From Ricinus communis (Eukaryota > Streptophyta > Magnoliopsida > Malpighiales > Euphorbiaceae), in contig NC_063261.1 of NCBI RefSeq assembly GCF_019578655.1, positions 24,469,126-24,533,125 on the forward strand: a stretch of 64,000 bases of DNA, written 5' to 3'. A model generated the notes under the pieces. The model saw nothing but the letters and a program-made list of their open reading frames with translations. It did no database searches and was not told where the DNA came from. This document shows positions 25,142 to 36,330 of the stretch, in pieces (the stretch's first letter is position 1; each line of letters begins with the position of its first letter). Made by a program: the position numbers and the translations under genes.

Positions 25142-27995
25142 GCATTTGTTAGATGAACTCACCACTCACCACAAGTCTTGAAAAGAGCAGGGTACTATTG
25201 GCATCATCAGTCTTTCTGGATTTTACAGATTTGTCATTCTATTCACTGCAACATGAAACTTAAACTATATTTTAGCAGAAAACATGAAGTGTAGCATAGG
25301 ATGGTTCTGTTTTCTTTTTCCAGTATTACTTTTTGCGAATAAATTATTTATACACGCTTTACAGAGAAAGAAGAATGAACCTTCTTACGACATTTTCTTC
25401 TGCACTGTGCCTTCTGTCCCTTGCTATTGCTTTTGGTCCAACTATACACTTCACTTAACACTTCTTTCCTAACATGTAAAATCTTGTTTTAACCTCTCTG
25501 ACTGTAATTGTTATTTTGATGATAATTTTATCTTCACTCTCCAGCTAGAAACCAATGTTTGTTTGCTTTTTTCTTTTCCTTTTTTACTTTCTTTTTATGG
25601 TTCCAGCTTTTCTGTCACAAAATTTGCATTTTCCTCTTCTCTTCTCTCCTCTTCATGCTTACTATCAATGCATCAACATGGAAATTTATAGCAATCACCA
25701 AACTATGTCTATCTTTTAGTATTTGCATATGCTACCCAGAAGCCATCAGGATGTAACCAAAACATAACAATAAGAATATAGGGATATTACCGTTTATAGT
25801 TGGACTCGTTATTATAAATTACTTAAATTATTATATATATTTATTTATATAATTTTTGTATATATTAATTTAAAAATCAAAGAAAATTCTATTTAAACTC
25901 ATTATTGTAAAATATTTTAGAATAATTTTAATTAATAACAAATATTAAATGAAAAGATAAAATAATTAATAAAGAAAGTGCATTTACTTGAAATATTATT
26001 TTAGTTGATATCTTTATCAATCAGGTTAATATTTTTAAAAATAAAAAAATAATAATAATAATAATACAAAAAAGAAATATTTTTACACAATATATTATTT
26101 TTAACTATAAATAATACTATCTATTTTTAAATTACCTCAAGTTATTTTTAGTAGTTGATTTATTATTTTAATCGTCTCTTTTTATTTAGTATTAAATTTT
26201 AAACAATTAATTAAAAAAAGACATATATTCAATTAAAAATTTATATTTCAAGTATTTATCTGTAGTTTCTTGATTAATCACATTCTACGTTCCAAAGTTA
26301 TATCAAATTGCCTATAAATCAAGTTGATATTTAATTGTTTAAATACATGATAAAATTATGATGCAAATATCGTCAAATATTAAAAAAATCTCTAGGAATG
26401 TAATATATTTTTTGTTTGATAATTTTATTAGTTAATTTAGTAAAGTCTTAATAAAGTTAGAATTTTATTAAAAGTTTTCTACGTAGAATTATATATTTTA
26501 TACAAATTTTTTATTTCTTTAAGCATGTCATATTTGTCAAACAAATATGACTCATTCAACGTAAATCCTTTTTTTTTCTAAGAGTGGGAATTATTGTACA
26601 TTCATAATTTAATACCATAATCTTTTATATATAAAAAATACCATACTTATAGTATAGTATTTTCTACATAGAATTATATATTTTATACAGAATTTTCATA
26701 TAAAAGTTTTAAGGATTATTTTCTATATAGATTTTTCTATTGTTTTTCTTTATTTTGATTTTCCATTAAAAATCCTATTTTACTAGAGAAAAGTCCACAA
26801 GAATGCCACCTTTAATTACTATACTTCACATTTTTTTTATCGACTTTAAGAATTTATTATGTACAAATTTAGATTTGTATTCTAATATTATTTACTAATA
26901 ATCTTTTTGTAGATTTCTCTATTTTTATTCAAAATTATATTCTACCAAAAAGTCAACAACATAATTATCATTTTTAGTTACGTTTTCTTTTATCAAATTT
27001 AATGGTCTATTATGTATAAAATATAATTCTTTTATTTAATAAAAGTTCTATTTTATAATCAGTATTGAAAATTCTAATAGAACCAGACTTTTAGAACTTA
27101 TATAACATTATCTCATCTACACGCTTTTGGTTATGTGTATATGAAAAGGAAAAAAAAAATTTATAAGAAAATCTTTTTATTTTAAAAACAATAAGAGAAT
27201 AAAATTAAAAGTCATATTTTACTTTAGCCAAAGATTTAATTAGTAAATAATTCACACTTTTATCTGAAATTTTTAATCTTTTTCTACAATCATAAAATTG
27301 AAGTTAAATATTACTTCTCATTGATTTAAATGGTACATTTTATTCCTTAATATAAATAATTATTTAATATATTAAAAGAATTTAATGCACTATTTGTCTA
27401 AAATTGCATTTAATAATAATAATAATTATTATTATTATGAAAATGAAGTAGCACTATAGTATTTTTGCTTCATTTATTTTATACTCAACTATAATGTTTT
27501 GGCTACTTCAAAAGCATTAAGATAAAAGAAATTAATATAAAATATTAATGGAATTAATACTCCACTATATTATTATTAATTTATATCTTATTTTTTTATC
27601 TATAATTAATTATAAGGGTCTTTTCAGTAAATTTATTTGTCCTCTCTCTTTTCATATTTTTATATATCATAACGTTTTTTTTTTTATATATATGTTATGA
27701 TGTTATAATAAATCAGTGAAGAAATTTATAGTATATCCTCCTATTAACTTTCTTGCTTATGAAGCATTAGGAAAACCTGAAATTTGTTGTTCAAATAAAC
27801 AACTCCTTGGTGGGTAGTTTAATATTGTTAATGCAAATGTAATCTTCAAACATTAGGAAATTATAGAAATCCCAAAGACTAGGCTAAATGTATCAATTGC
27901 TATCTAATCTTATACCAAATGAAAGAAAAAGAAAGACTAGGGTTTATGGAGAAAGAAAGAAAGAAAGAAAAACAGTAGAAAAGAATAAGTAGTAA
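25142..27995. other. Intergenic region between the SEC12-like and S28 peptidase genes
   Basis: The two genes converge here. The first few hundred bases are the 3' UTR side of the SEC12-like gene. The rest is AT-rich with many short repeats, including the self-complementary triplet run at about 27414-27438 and an inverted pair ('atatcataac' near 27664 with 'gttatgatgt' near 27692) around a T tract. No gene or RNA gene was recognised. Confidence 0.5.
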
Positions 27996-30380
27996 TTAAT
28001 AATGACTTTGAAGCAGATCTTGATAGTATTTGAGGATCCAGCCGCTGATAATCTCAATTTCTCTTTCCCTCTGCATCACCAGCCACTCTGGATCATCTTC
28101 TCTTGCCGGCAATATGTCCATGCAATGTGTCCCTGCCCGACAAACATCACTTGTTATCATAAAATAATTAGGATAAATTACTTGGTGTGTGATAGAAGGA
28201 GGAAACTGAATTACCTTGAACTGTGTTCAAAGCCACAATGCTGTCTGATATGTCTTGCAACACCCTAATAATAGAAAATTCACATGTATATGGGTAATAA
28301 TCATTATCCACATATAATTCAAATATGCCTTACTAATTAATAATTAAGGCTTAAAAGTATCCCAAAGTAATTGCATTAAAACATGTATTAATAATAATTA
28401 CCCTCCGCTGCTATAAGGATCCCTGAGGCCATTGGAGAAGATGATGTTACTACCAAATTTCTTGAGCACCTCATGTGTATGCTGCAATTTCACATTCAAA
28501 ACAAAATGTCTGAGATAAAAGCCTGAGACTGGTGTTTCTTTTATCTTCCTCAGAGTTCCCCTATCAATGTAATTTGGTGGCAAGTCATGTGCCACAGCAA
28601 TAAGATAGCCATGCATGCCATAACTCAGCTACATGCATAGACATCCATAATGAGATATAGAGACATCAAATCAATAGTATCATGAGTTTATTTTGTGTAG
28701 ATTTTGACTTTTTTTTTTTCCTTTTAGAATTAGTGAGGTTTGAGCTCCTGAACTTAAAATAATCTCATTTTATTATGATTTTTTATGAATTATTATACTA
28801 ATTTAACTTTTGAAATTTTAATTTTTTACCATTTTAACATCTCAATTTTTATTTCTAACATCTATCGCCTCCTCTATCACCTATGTGCATGTATTTTATA
28901 TTTTTATTCACTTATATTGTAAGAAACTATATCAAAATAAATAAAAATATAAAAATATATATTCAAAGAATAAGAATATTAAAAATAAATAGGCTAAAAA
29001 ATAGTGAAGGGATGTCAGAGGTTAAACTGATGAAGTTTAGGAGTGAAATTATATACGTTAAGCATGTTATGTACTCTACTAAGTTTCTAAATAAATTTCC
29101 TTAATTTAGTTAAAAGAATTTCTGGCACCTAAATTAAATAGAGAGAGTGAAGTGAATTAAATAACGTACATGACCACCGTAATAAGTTGTAACCCAATGA
29201 GGTCTGGGAAGAACTCCATAATTACTCAAGCAAAAGTCACTCATTTTCTTCAAGTCAAATGGGGCCTCTGGAATTATTGTATCATTGCCACCTCCCATTG
29301 GCACCACAAGTTCACTACACACCTGAAAACCACCAAAAAAAAAAGAAAAAGAATTATAAATTTATGATAATTAATCACATGAAAGCATGCAAACAATGTT
29401 AAATAACAAAACAATATAGAAATATGGTAATGTTTGATGTCAGGGTTCCCGGAACATATATATGAAGTATATTATCAGAATAAATACGGTTCTCTTTGAG
29501 TTTTTTTATTTATTAGCATTCTATATTACTTTTCAAGCAGCGGCTGTGACAGGTATCGCCTCAATGGAAATATTAATATAGGAAATTGTAAAGGTCATTT
29601 ATTCTGTACACATAGATGAGACTGAAAACCTGCCAACTCCAGCCTTCCATAGTTTCTGGTGCAAAGAATTCAGAGACATTATAGCAAGGTCGTTGTGCTG
29701 GATAGAAAGAAGCAAGTCCTGAAAATATCCTGTCGAGTATATCAGATCCTTCAGGAGCATTGTCGATTCCTTTGCAAATTTGATACAGTGGATTTCTTGG
29801 AGGTCTATCATATTGAGCTGCTACTGAGAATATCTGCATTAAATAGCTTTCCAAGTCCCCAGCTCTCTGCAATGGTCTGTTCACCATTAACAGTAACAAA
29901 ATTAGTGAGGTTATAATCTGAATGTGATGGTTTGGCTCAGCCCTTGTAAGGATTTGCAGTTTCTCAGTGATGATCACTTGATATAATACAACAGGACTTT
30001 TTTGAAATTATTTTTGAGCCTCACTGATCACGGTCCAATAAAAGAATAAATAATATAAGAATCATATATGACAATGCCTATTGTAGGATTCAAGAAGATT
30101 CAACACTGGCCACACTCACCATGACACCAAAATTTAGTCCTAATGAAAATTCTAACCATTAGAAAATAGAAAAATATTAGGTAAGAAAATGAAAGGTTTT
30201 AGTTTCTGATTAATTACATGCAAGTATGGAATTTCTCTGAAAGAATGGAAAGACCATTTTCTTGGGAAGCAACTCTAGCAAGTTCAAGCCATGACTCCTT
30301 TATGGTATTTGAGCAACTCTCGCTTGCGTCCTGCATCAAAGAAAATGCCAAAAACATAAAACCTTTACATACATGCATGC

Positions 30381-30435
<55 letters not shown>

Positions 30436-31672
30436 AGAGAGTGTGAACGAGAGTTTCTTTTGGTTTAAATAAAATATCTAGTTCGAAACTTTTGAGTGGA
30501 CGAGGGTTTCTTTTAACTTAACTAAAATCTCTAATTCGAAATTTTTGAATGGATGCAAGTTTTTTGTTTAGCTTAACTAAAATCTCTTTTGAGTATAATA
30601 TTTTAATATCTCAATCTAATTTTAATTTAATTATTAATTTCAAATATATGGGTATATAAAAAAAATTATACAAAAAAATTAAATAAAAGAGAAATTAAAT
30701 ACATAAAATCAATCCACCATATATCCTTACCCTGTAGTCCTTTGTGACAAGAGAATAATATGCATCGGATGGTGTTATATTATCAAAATAAAGAATTGGG
30801 GCAGAAGAAGCTAGTGCCCCCAAGGCGATGTGAGGGTATTTCAGCCTAAACCAAGAAGCAAGCACTGGAAACAAAACAAATAAATTAAATCAGAAATATT
30901 TAACAGATTTATTAAATTTATAATTAATGATTTCTTTAGGTTCGAATCGGAATTACATACTTCCGCCATAAGATCCTCCGATGACAATAATTGGAGAAGT
31001 TTCTGCTGATAATATCAGCTTGATGTTCAGAAGTATTTCTGCATAATCTGCTAAAGCTTGAGCAGAATTGAAGTAACCACGGAGAGTTGCATTTGCCAAT
31101 GCTTCTTGTCTTGACACAAATGGGATTGAGTCTCCATAGAATCGATGCTACACAAGTGAACAATCACAATTCTATCATAAAATCATAAAATGTTAAACCG
31201 TTAGACCTGAAGTGAGTAAAACAATTATCAACAGTCGAAAACAGACCTCAATGAACACAGTTAGAGCACCAAATTTGGCAGCATTATCAAAAAGAAAACC
31301 AATGCCATGAATGTCGGCGTTCAACGGAGATTCTTCACCCAAATACGCAAAGATAGGGGCAGAAGCTTGGGCGCCTGTCCAATGCTTGAAGCTAATAACA
31401 TATTTCTGTTGAAAAGTTGCATAACTTTGTGGCTGAAAATTGAAATGGTCAAGCGTTTGATTGTAATAGTAAGTTTGTAATTCCTGTGATGCCAAATAGT
31501 CATCTGGTAAAGATGCAGCAGCGTCTTCTATCCTACTAAGAACTCCGAGTCTTGGTATTCTTTCTATAGGCGAAGAGGAAACAAATTGTGTCAAAAGAAG
31601 AAGAATTAGCAGAAGCCATTGAAGGCAGCAAAATGTTGAAGAAGCTCTGACAGCCATTATACTTTTTTCCAT
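27996..31672 (-). CDS. S28 serine carboxypeptidase (lysosomal Pro-X carboxypeptidase-like)
   Basis: Spliced CDS: complement(27996..28132, 28215..28264, 28402..28481, 29170..29322, 29630..29876, 30218..30330, 30731..30864, 30961..31147, 31247..31672); nine exons, 1527 nt, 508 aa, phases consistent. A hydrophobic signal peptide covers about residues 10-33 ([16 protein letters not shown]), then the family landmarks [17 protein letters not shown] and [11 protein letters not shown] follow. The catalytic triad is visible: Ser201 in GGSYGG, Asp441 in SNGLRDP and His466 in QGTHCMD. S28 enzymes remove C-terminal residues after proline, usually in vacuole or apoplast. Length fits the family. Some positions differ from common forms (GTHCMD where GAHHLD is frequent), but the triad is intact, so it should be active. 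The donor after exon 5 is GTTTTC, which is weak but required for the reading frame. An internal ATG at residue 6 could also start translation without affecting the signal peptide. Confidence 0.95.
30386..30600. repeat. AT microsatellite and 53-bp tandem repeat in intron 3 of the S28 gene
   Basis: An uninterrupted AT run covers about 30386-30432. It is followed by three units with a 53-bp period starting at 30447, 30500 and 30553 (cores 'acgagagtttctttt', 'acgagggtttctttt', 'atgcaagttttttg'), each carrying 'ttaactaaaatctc' and 'ttcgaaa' related blocks. The third unit is degraded at its end. Confidence 0.75.
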
Positions 31673-33140
31673 GGTGAGCTTGTCAAAATCTTATATTATT
31701 TATACTCTGAGTTTGATTAATACTCAAATGCTTTACAAACTCTTATCTCTATGCACGTCTATATGATCCGGATGAATAATTATAAACTCCTTGATAATCT
31801 GAAATTCTGAAATCTTGCAAGGGCTAGAGTTTCTATATAAGAAAACTAGTAACTCTTATCTTTACGTGACCAATGTCTATACTCTCTTCATTATTTAGTT
31901 ATTGTTTAATATTGGGATTAATTTATAATCAAGACTATACAATTTGATCTCTCGAGTTCATCCATGGCATGTAATTAACATTAGCAACTAATTTATAAAA
32001 TTACTCTGAAGTTGAGCCCTCAAAACAAAAGGCCTCCCGTTAAATTAAGCCTCCGGTCAACCAAAACTACAAGTAGAAGAATGCAATTGTATATGGGAAA
32101 AAATTCAAAATTTTATTTATTTATACAATCCATAATTGTTATAATTATATTGAAGTTATGTTGAAAATTTTGACATATTTATGAGGCCTATGACCACTTG
32201 TATAGAACGGAGTTCGCTCAAAATAAATTATGAGTGAATGGGAAGTTGAATGTAGGTTAATATGGAAAAGTTTTATAATATATGAATTAATGATAAATTA
32301 ATTATGATATGCAAGAGATTATAAATTAATTGTACATACTTAGTCATTTTTTATAGGCCTAATGACAATAAAAATTTAAATATCTGTCTCTTTTTGTAAA
32401 TTTGGTATATTTTTTAAATTTTTATTCAAATTGTATGATTTAGCTAATTGATTATAATTATAGTCAAATTAAAATTTCGATCAAAATTCAATACTTACTC
32501 TCATTAATCCTAGATACTAATCTTTTTTTACTTTACCAATATCATTTAAAAAAAGAAATGACTTCACTCTTCATTCTTTTACTTTATTCATAATTTTCAC
32601 TTGTCATTCACTTTCTTATTCATATATAATCCGACCTTGATAACTCTTGTGTGATTTATAAATATATATAGTAATGACATGTAGGTTGTTGATAATAAAT
32701 AATGACACATCATTTGCTACGTCATCTTATTTTGACCAAAATTTTAGTTTAGCTATAATTGCAATCAATTAGTCAAATCGTGTCATTTAAGTAAAACTTA
32801 AAAGGATGGGCCAATTCGCTATTGGACGTAAATGTTTGAATTTTTAGTATCATTAGACGTTCTTTATATATATCAAATCTTCATCTCATTTAAGACATAC
32901 ACGAAAAGTATCTTTTTATCCTATCCTCTTTTGCTTATTGCTTCCAAAGTGTGATAAAACCTAAGCATACTTCAAGTTCGCTGATATTTAACATGCATTT
33001 TATTTATTTTATTTTATTATTAGAGAGTTCTTTTATTCTTTTTAATAGTCGGTGGTGGGAGAAAAAAAAAGCATCAAAAGAGAGAGAGTTAGTAAAGAAA
33101 TATAGATCATCTACTACTCTGCAATGATAAAGTTCTTTTA

Positions 33141-33296
33141 TTTTTTTTGAATTAATGAATATAAAATTACACGAGAAAGAAATATATCGCAGTTTTTAAT
33201 AAAAAGATATCTACCATCGTACGTGAATGTTAACAGTTGGACTCATGTATATTTCTTTCTCGTGTAATTCTTATATGAATTAATTCAAAAAAAAAA
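33141..33296. mobile_element. MITE-like foldback element
   Basis: Arms at 33141-33187 and 33248-33296 are near-perfect reverse complements (for example 'acgagaaagaaatata' with 'tatatttctttctcgt'), separated by about 60 bp. The element begins with a T run and ends with an A run. There is no coding capacity and the target duplication is unclear. Confidence 0.65.
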
Positions 33297-34148
33297 CCTC
33301 CTTAAACTCGTGATTAGAAAATAATTTAGTATAATTTTAATTAATAATAAATATTAAATAAACATACAGTTTTTTAATCACATCTTATGTACCAAGGATA
33401 CATCGACTTGCCTCATTCAATACTATACAGACCATGTTAATATTTAGTTGCTCAAATAAGCAAAACGCAATCACATGATTAAATTATAATTGTTTAAGAT
33501 TCAATTAAATAGGAATGTATATTCTTATCTTATTCAATTAAAATTTTATTTTAACAGATATTAGCTACAAGGTACTATATTAGGGTAAAGCAAAAAAGCA
33601 AAAAAGTAAAAAGTAATAAAATTATCACATCAAGAAATTATTTCCACAAAATTTGGTCTATCATATTGGTGAGCTTCTCTATCATAATATTTTTAATATT
33701 TACTTTTTTTCTATTTATATTGCATATTAATTTAATATTTTAACTCGTTATTATTTATATAATAAAAGATAAGATAACTAAGAAAATAAGAACTAATATG
33801 CTAGATATCTATAATACCTCTAACTATTTGTTAATTATAAATTCCATTTAATTATAAATTAGTAATATCATAAAACAATATATAGTTTTTTAGAGAAAAA
33901 TTCATATGCTATATCGAATTTTAATTGTTAATTCTTCTTCTTTTTATTAGCCAATTTAATAAAATTTTCAATGACTTAATATTTTAGTTAAAAGGTTCTT
34001 TATTCTACAAATGCTTTAACTATTATGAATTAGTAAATAATAAATAATTATAAATATTAATTATCAATGGATACAGTTAATAAATTATAATTTCATCAAT
34101 CAAGGATACTTTAGTAAATTTATTTGTCCGTCCTTTTAATTTCACATA

Positions 34149-34149
34149 C

Positions 34150-34212
<63 letters not shown>
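34149..34212. repeat. AAT/ATA trinucleotide microsatellite
   Basis: An uninterrupted trinucleotide run of about 21 units lies in intergenic DNA. Confidence 0.9.
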
Positions 34213-35949
34213 TTAATAACTGAAATTCGTTATTGTTGATGAAATAAAATGTAATTATTGATAAGAACTTAAAATTATAAAAAAGCTTAGTATAATTTTT
34301 AAAATATAATTTTGATATAAATTCAGCTCTTTCTTTTTAAATAGATTAACCCATGTATTATATTTATAAATTTATTAATTAAATTATTAGATTTGATTAA
34401 AATAGAAATTTATCAAATTCAAAATCATAAACACTTTAATATTAAAAGTGAAATTTTCTTCAAATTATAGCTTTTCTATTTCAATTTTATATTACTTTTA
34501 TAAATAGTCGAACCTATTTATTAATAACAAAAATATTTTATCTTTTTTGAGATAATATAAATTGCTATAAAGTAATTTAAGAATAATAATAATATTGTTT
34601 ATTATTATTGAGTTATGGGTTATTAATTTAATCAATCATTACTTTATAATATGCTTAACAATCCAAAAATTAATTGAAAAAAAAAACCAAATAATCATTA
34701 GTCAGTTTGTTAATAATTTAAAATAATAATAAAATTTAGTAATTATAATTAATATATTTATTTATTTATTTTTTTCTTTGCATTTTTATATATATTATAT
34801 GATATGATATGATTATATTTGCCCCTAGCACTATAAATAAATTGCTTTGTGATGGACAAAACTTATCGCTAATAGCAATATATAAACATCTGTTGCTAAA
34901 TCGATTGTTGCTAATGTTTAGAGACGGATTCTTTTTCTTCGGCGACAAACCATACGCTGCTACTTTAGGGGCAAGAGTAGCTCTATTAACAATGAATTTA
35001 AGCGACGGAAGGTGCTCCGCTAATAAACGAACAAAATCAACCTCATTCTAAAAGAAGGTGAATTTCATCCAAAAACTAATCAATATCTCTATTTTGACCA
35101 TTCTACCACCACCATATGAAATTCAAAAAAAAAAAAAAACCCTTAAATAGAAAGAATAAGGGAAAATGTAACATGAAGATGATGTTACCATGGCAGTTGT
35201 TGTAGTGATGCTGCTATGTAGATTTACAAGTTTTGAAAAAAAGTTTCAATGTAGTTTAGTTGATAAGGTAGACATTGCTCTGCAAAGGTTAGAGATTTTA
35301 TAGTAATGGTGAAGTGGTGGCAGATGTAGTAGTGATAATAATGGTTGTATAAGAATGGTGCTAATGGAGCTTTAGAATATTTTTATTTTTTTTAATTAAT
35401 TTTTTTTTTATTCATAGAAGGTCTGATGGTGCCTGGTTATATAATAAGGATAGTCATTCCTTTATATTCATCATAAAGGCGAAATCTTACTTAGAGATGG
35501 AAACTTCAACTCAAAACTTTCTTCTCGACCAATCACTTTTGCCACTTGATATACGTCCCAATCTTTTTCTAATTTTTATTTGATTTAACAAGACACTTGA
35601 GAAAAAAATAATTGAGACTTAAATTTGTTTAATCAGCATTTAGGTTAAGCTAAATTGGTTGGATATATTTGATTGAATCTAACTTTTAAGTTTAAGTACT
35701 TGTTTAAATAAATAAAAAAAGGCTTAATTATTAATTAAATTATAAATTTTACACCTTTTAATAAATTTATCTATTTTTTTAAAAATTTTAAAATAAATAC
35801 CTATATTTTTAAATTATTTTTAAAAATATTTTTCCGTAACAACTTTTGAAATATTATAATGAAAAGAATGACGTGGCAAATTAATTTTACTCACTGATAC
35901 AAAATTAGTGAGCTAATAAAAAAATTATTATATTTAAATATAAAATATG

Positions 35950-35951
<2 letters not shown>

Positions 35952-35997
<46 letters not shown>
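35952..35997. repeat. AT dinucleotide microsatellite
   Basis: An alternating AT run of more than 20 units lies upstream of the SEX4 promoter. Confidence 0.9.
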
Positions 35998-35999
<2 letters not shown>

Positions 36000-36214
36000 A
36001 ATTTTAGTAATTATATTAAATTTAAAATAAATTATTTTACTAATTTAATTTTTTTTTTTGTTTTTTGAATAATCACAATTCACTTTCTACATCTGTACAT
36101 AAAGTCACAGTCAACACTCAAACAAGCATTCCGTGCATAAAAATGAAAGAAAATGGCATTTTTGAGAATCTTTCAAAAGGCAATCCCCTTTACATCCCCA
36201 TTTTTAAACCAAAC

Positions 36215-36330
36215 TATATAAACCCTCCACCCCGAAAATATCGTATCAATCTCAGGAACTCCACTCTCACACCTCTCTATCTCTCTCTGTCTCTCAGATT
36301 TTTTTTTTTTTTTGCTTTTCTGTTCTTGAA
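36215..36330 (+). promoter_or_regulatory. SEX4 core promoter and 5' leader
   Basis: A canonical TATATAAA lies at 36215-36222 in the context 'aactatataaaccc'. A start of transcription about 30 bp downstream would give a leader of roughly 80 nt. The leader contains a pyrimidine-rich CTCT tract at about 36272-36298, a common feature of plant 5' leaders. The ATG at 36331 follows. Confidence 0.6.

Larger units (their letters stand above)
31673..36200. other. Intergenic region between the S28 gene and SEX4
   Basis: The two genes diverge here, so both promoters lie in this interval. A TATATAG-like element near 31834-31840 on the minus strand could serve the S28 gene. The interior is AT-rich, with a MITE-like hairpin (33141-33296), an AAT microsatellite (34149-34212) and an AT microsatellite (35952-35997). 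The open frame at 34809-35051 has no recognisable family. Confidence 0.5.

Noticed and set aside
27414..27438. AAT/ATT run as a CRISPR-like or structured element
   Set aside because: It is a simple self-complementary microsatellite; CRISPR arrays are not expected in this eukaryotic DNA.
29573..29977. 134-codon minus-strand open frame as an independent gene
   Set aside because: It is exon 5 of the S28 peptidase extended into the adjoining introns.
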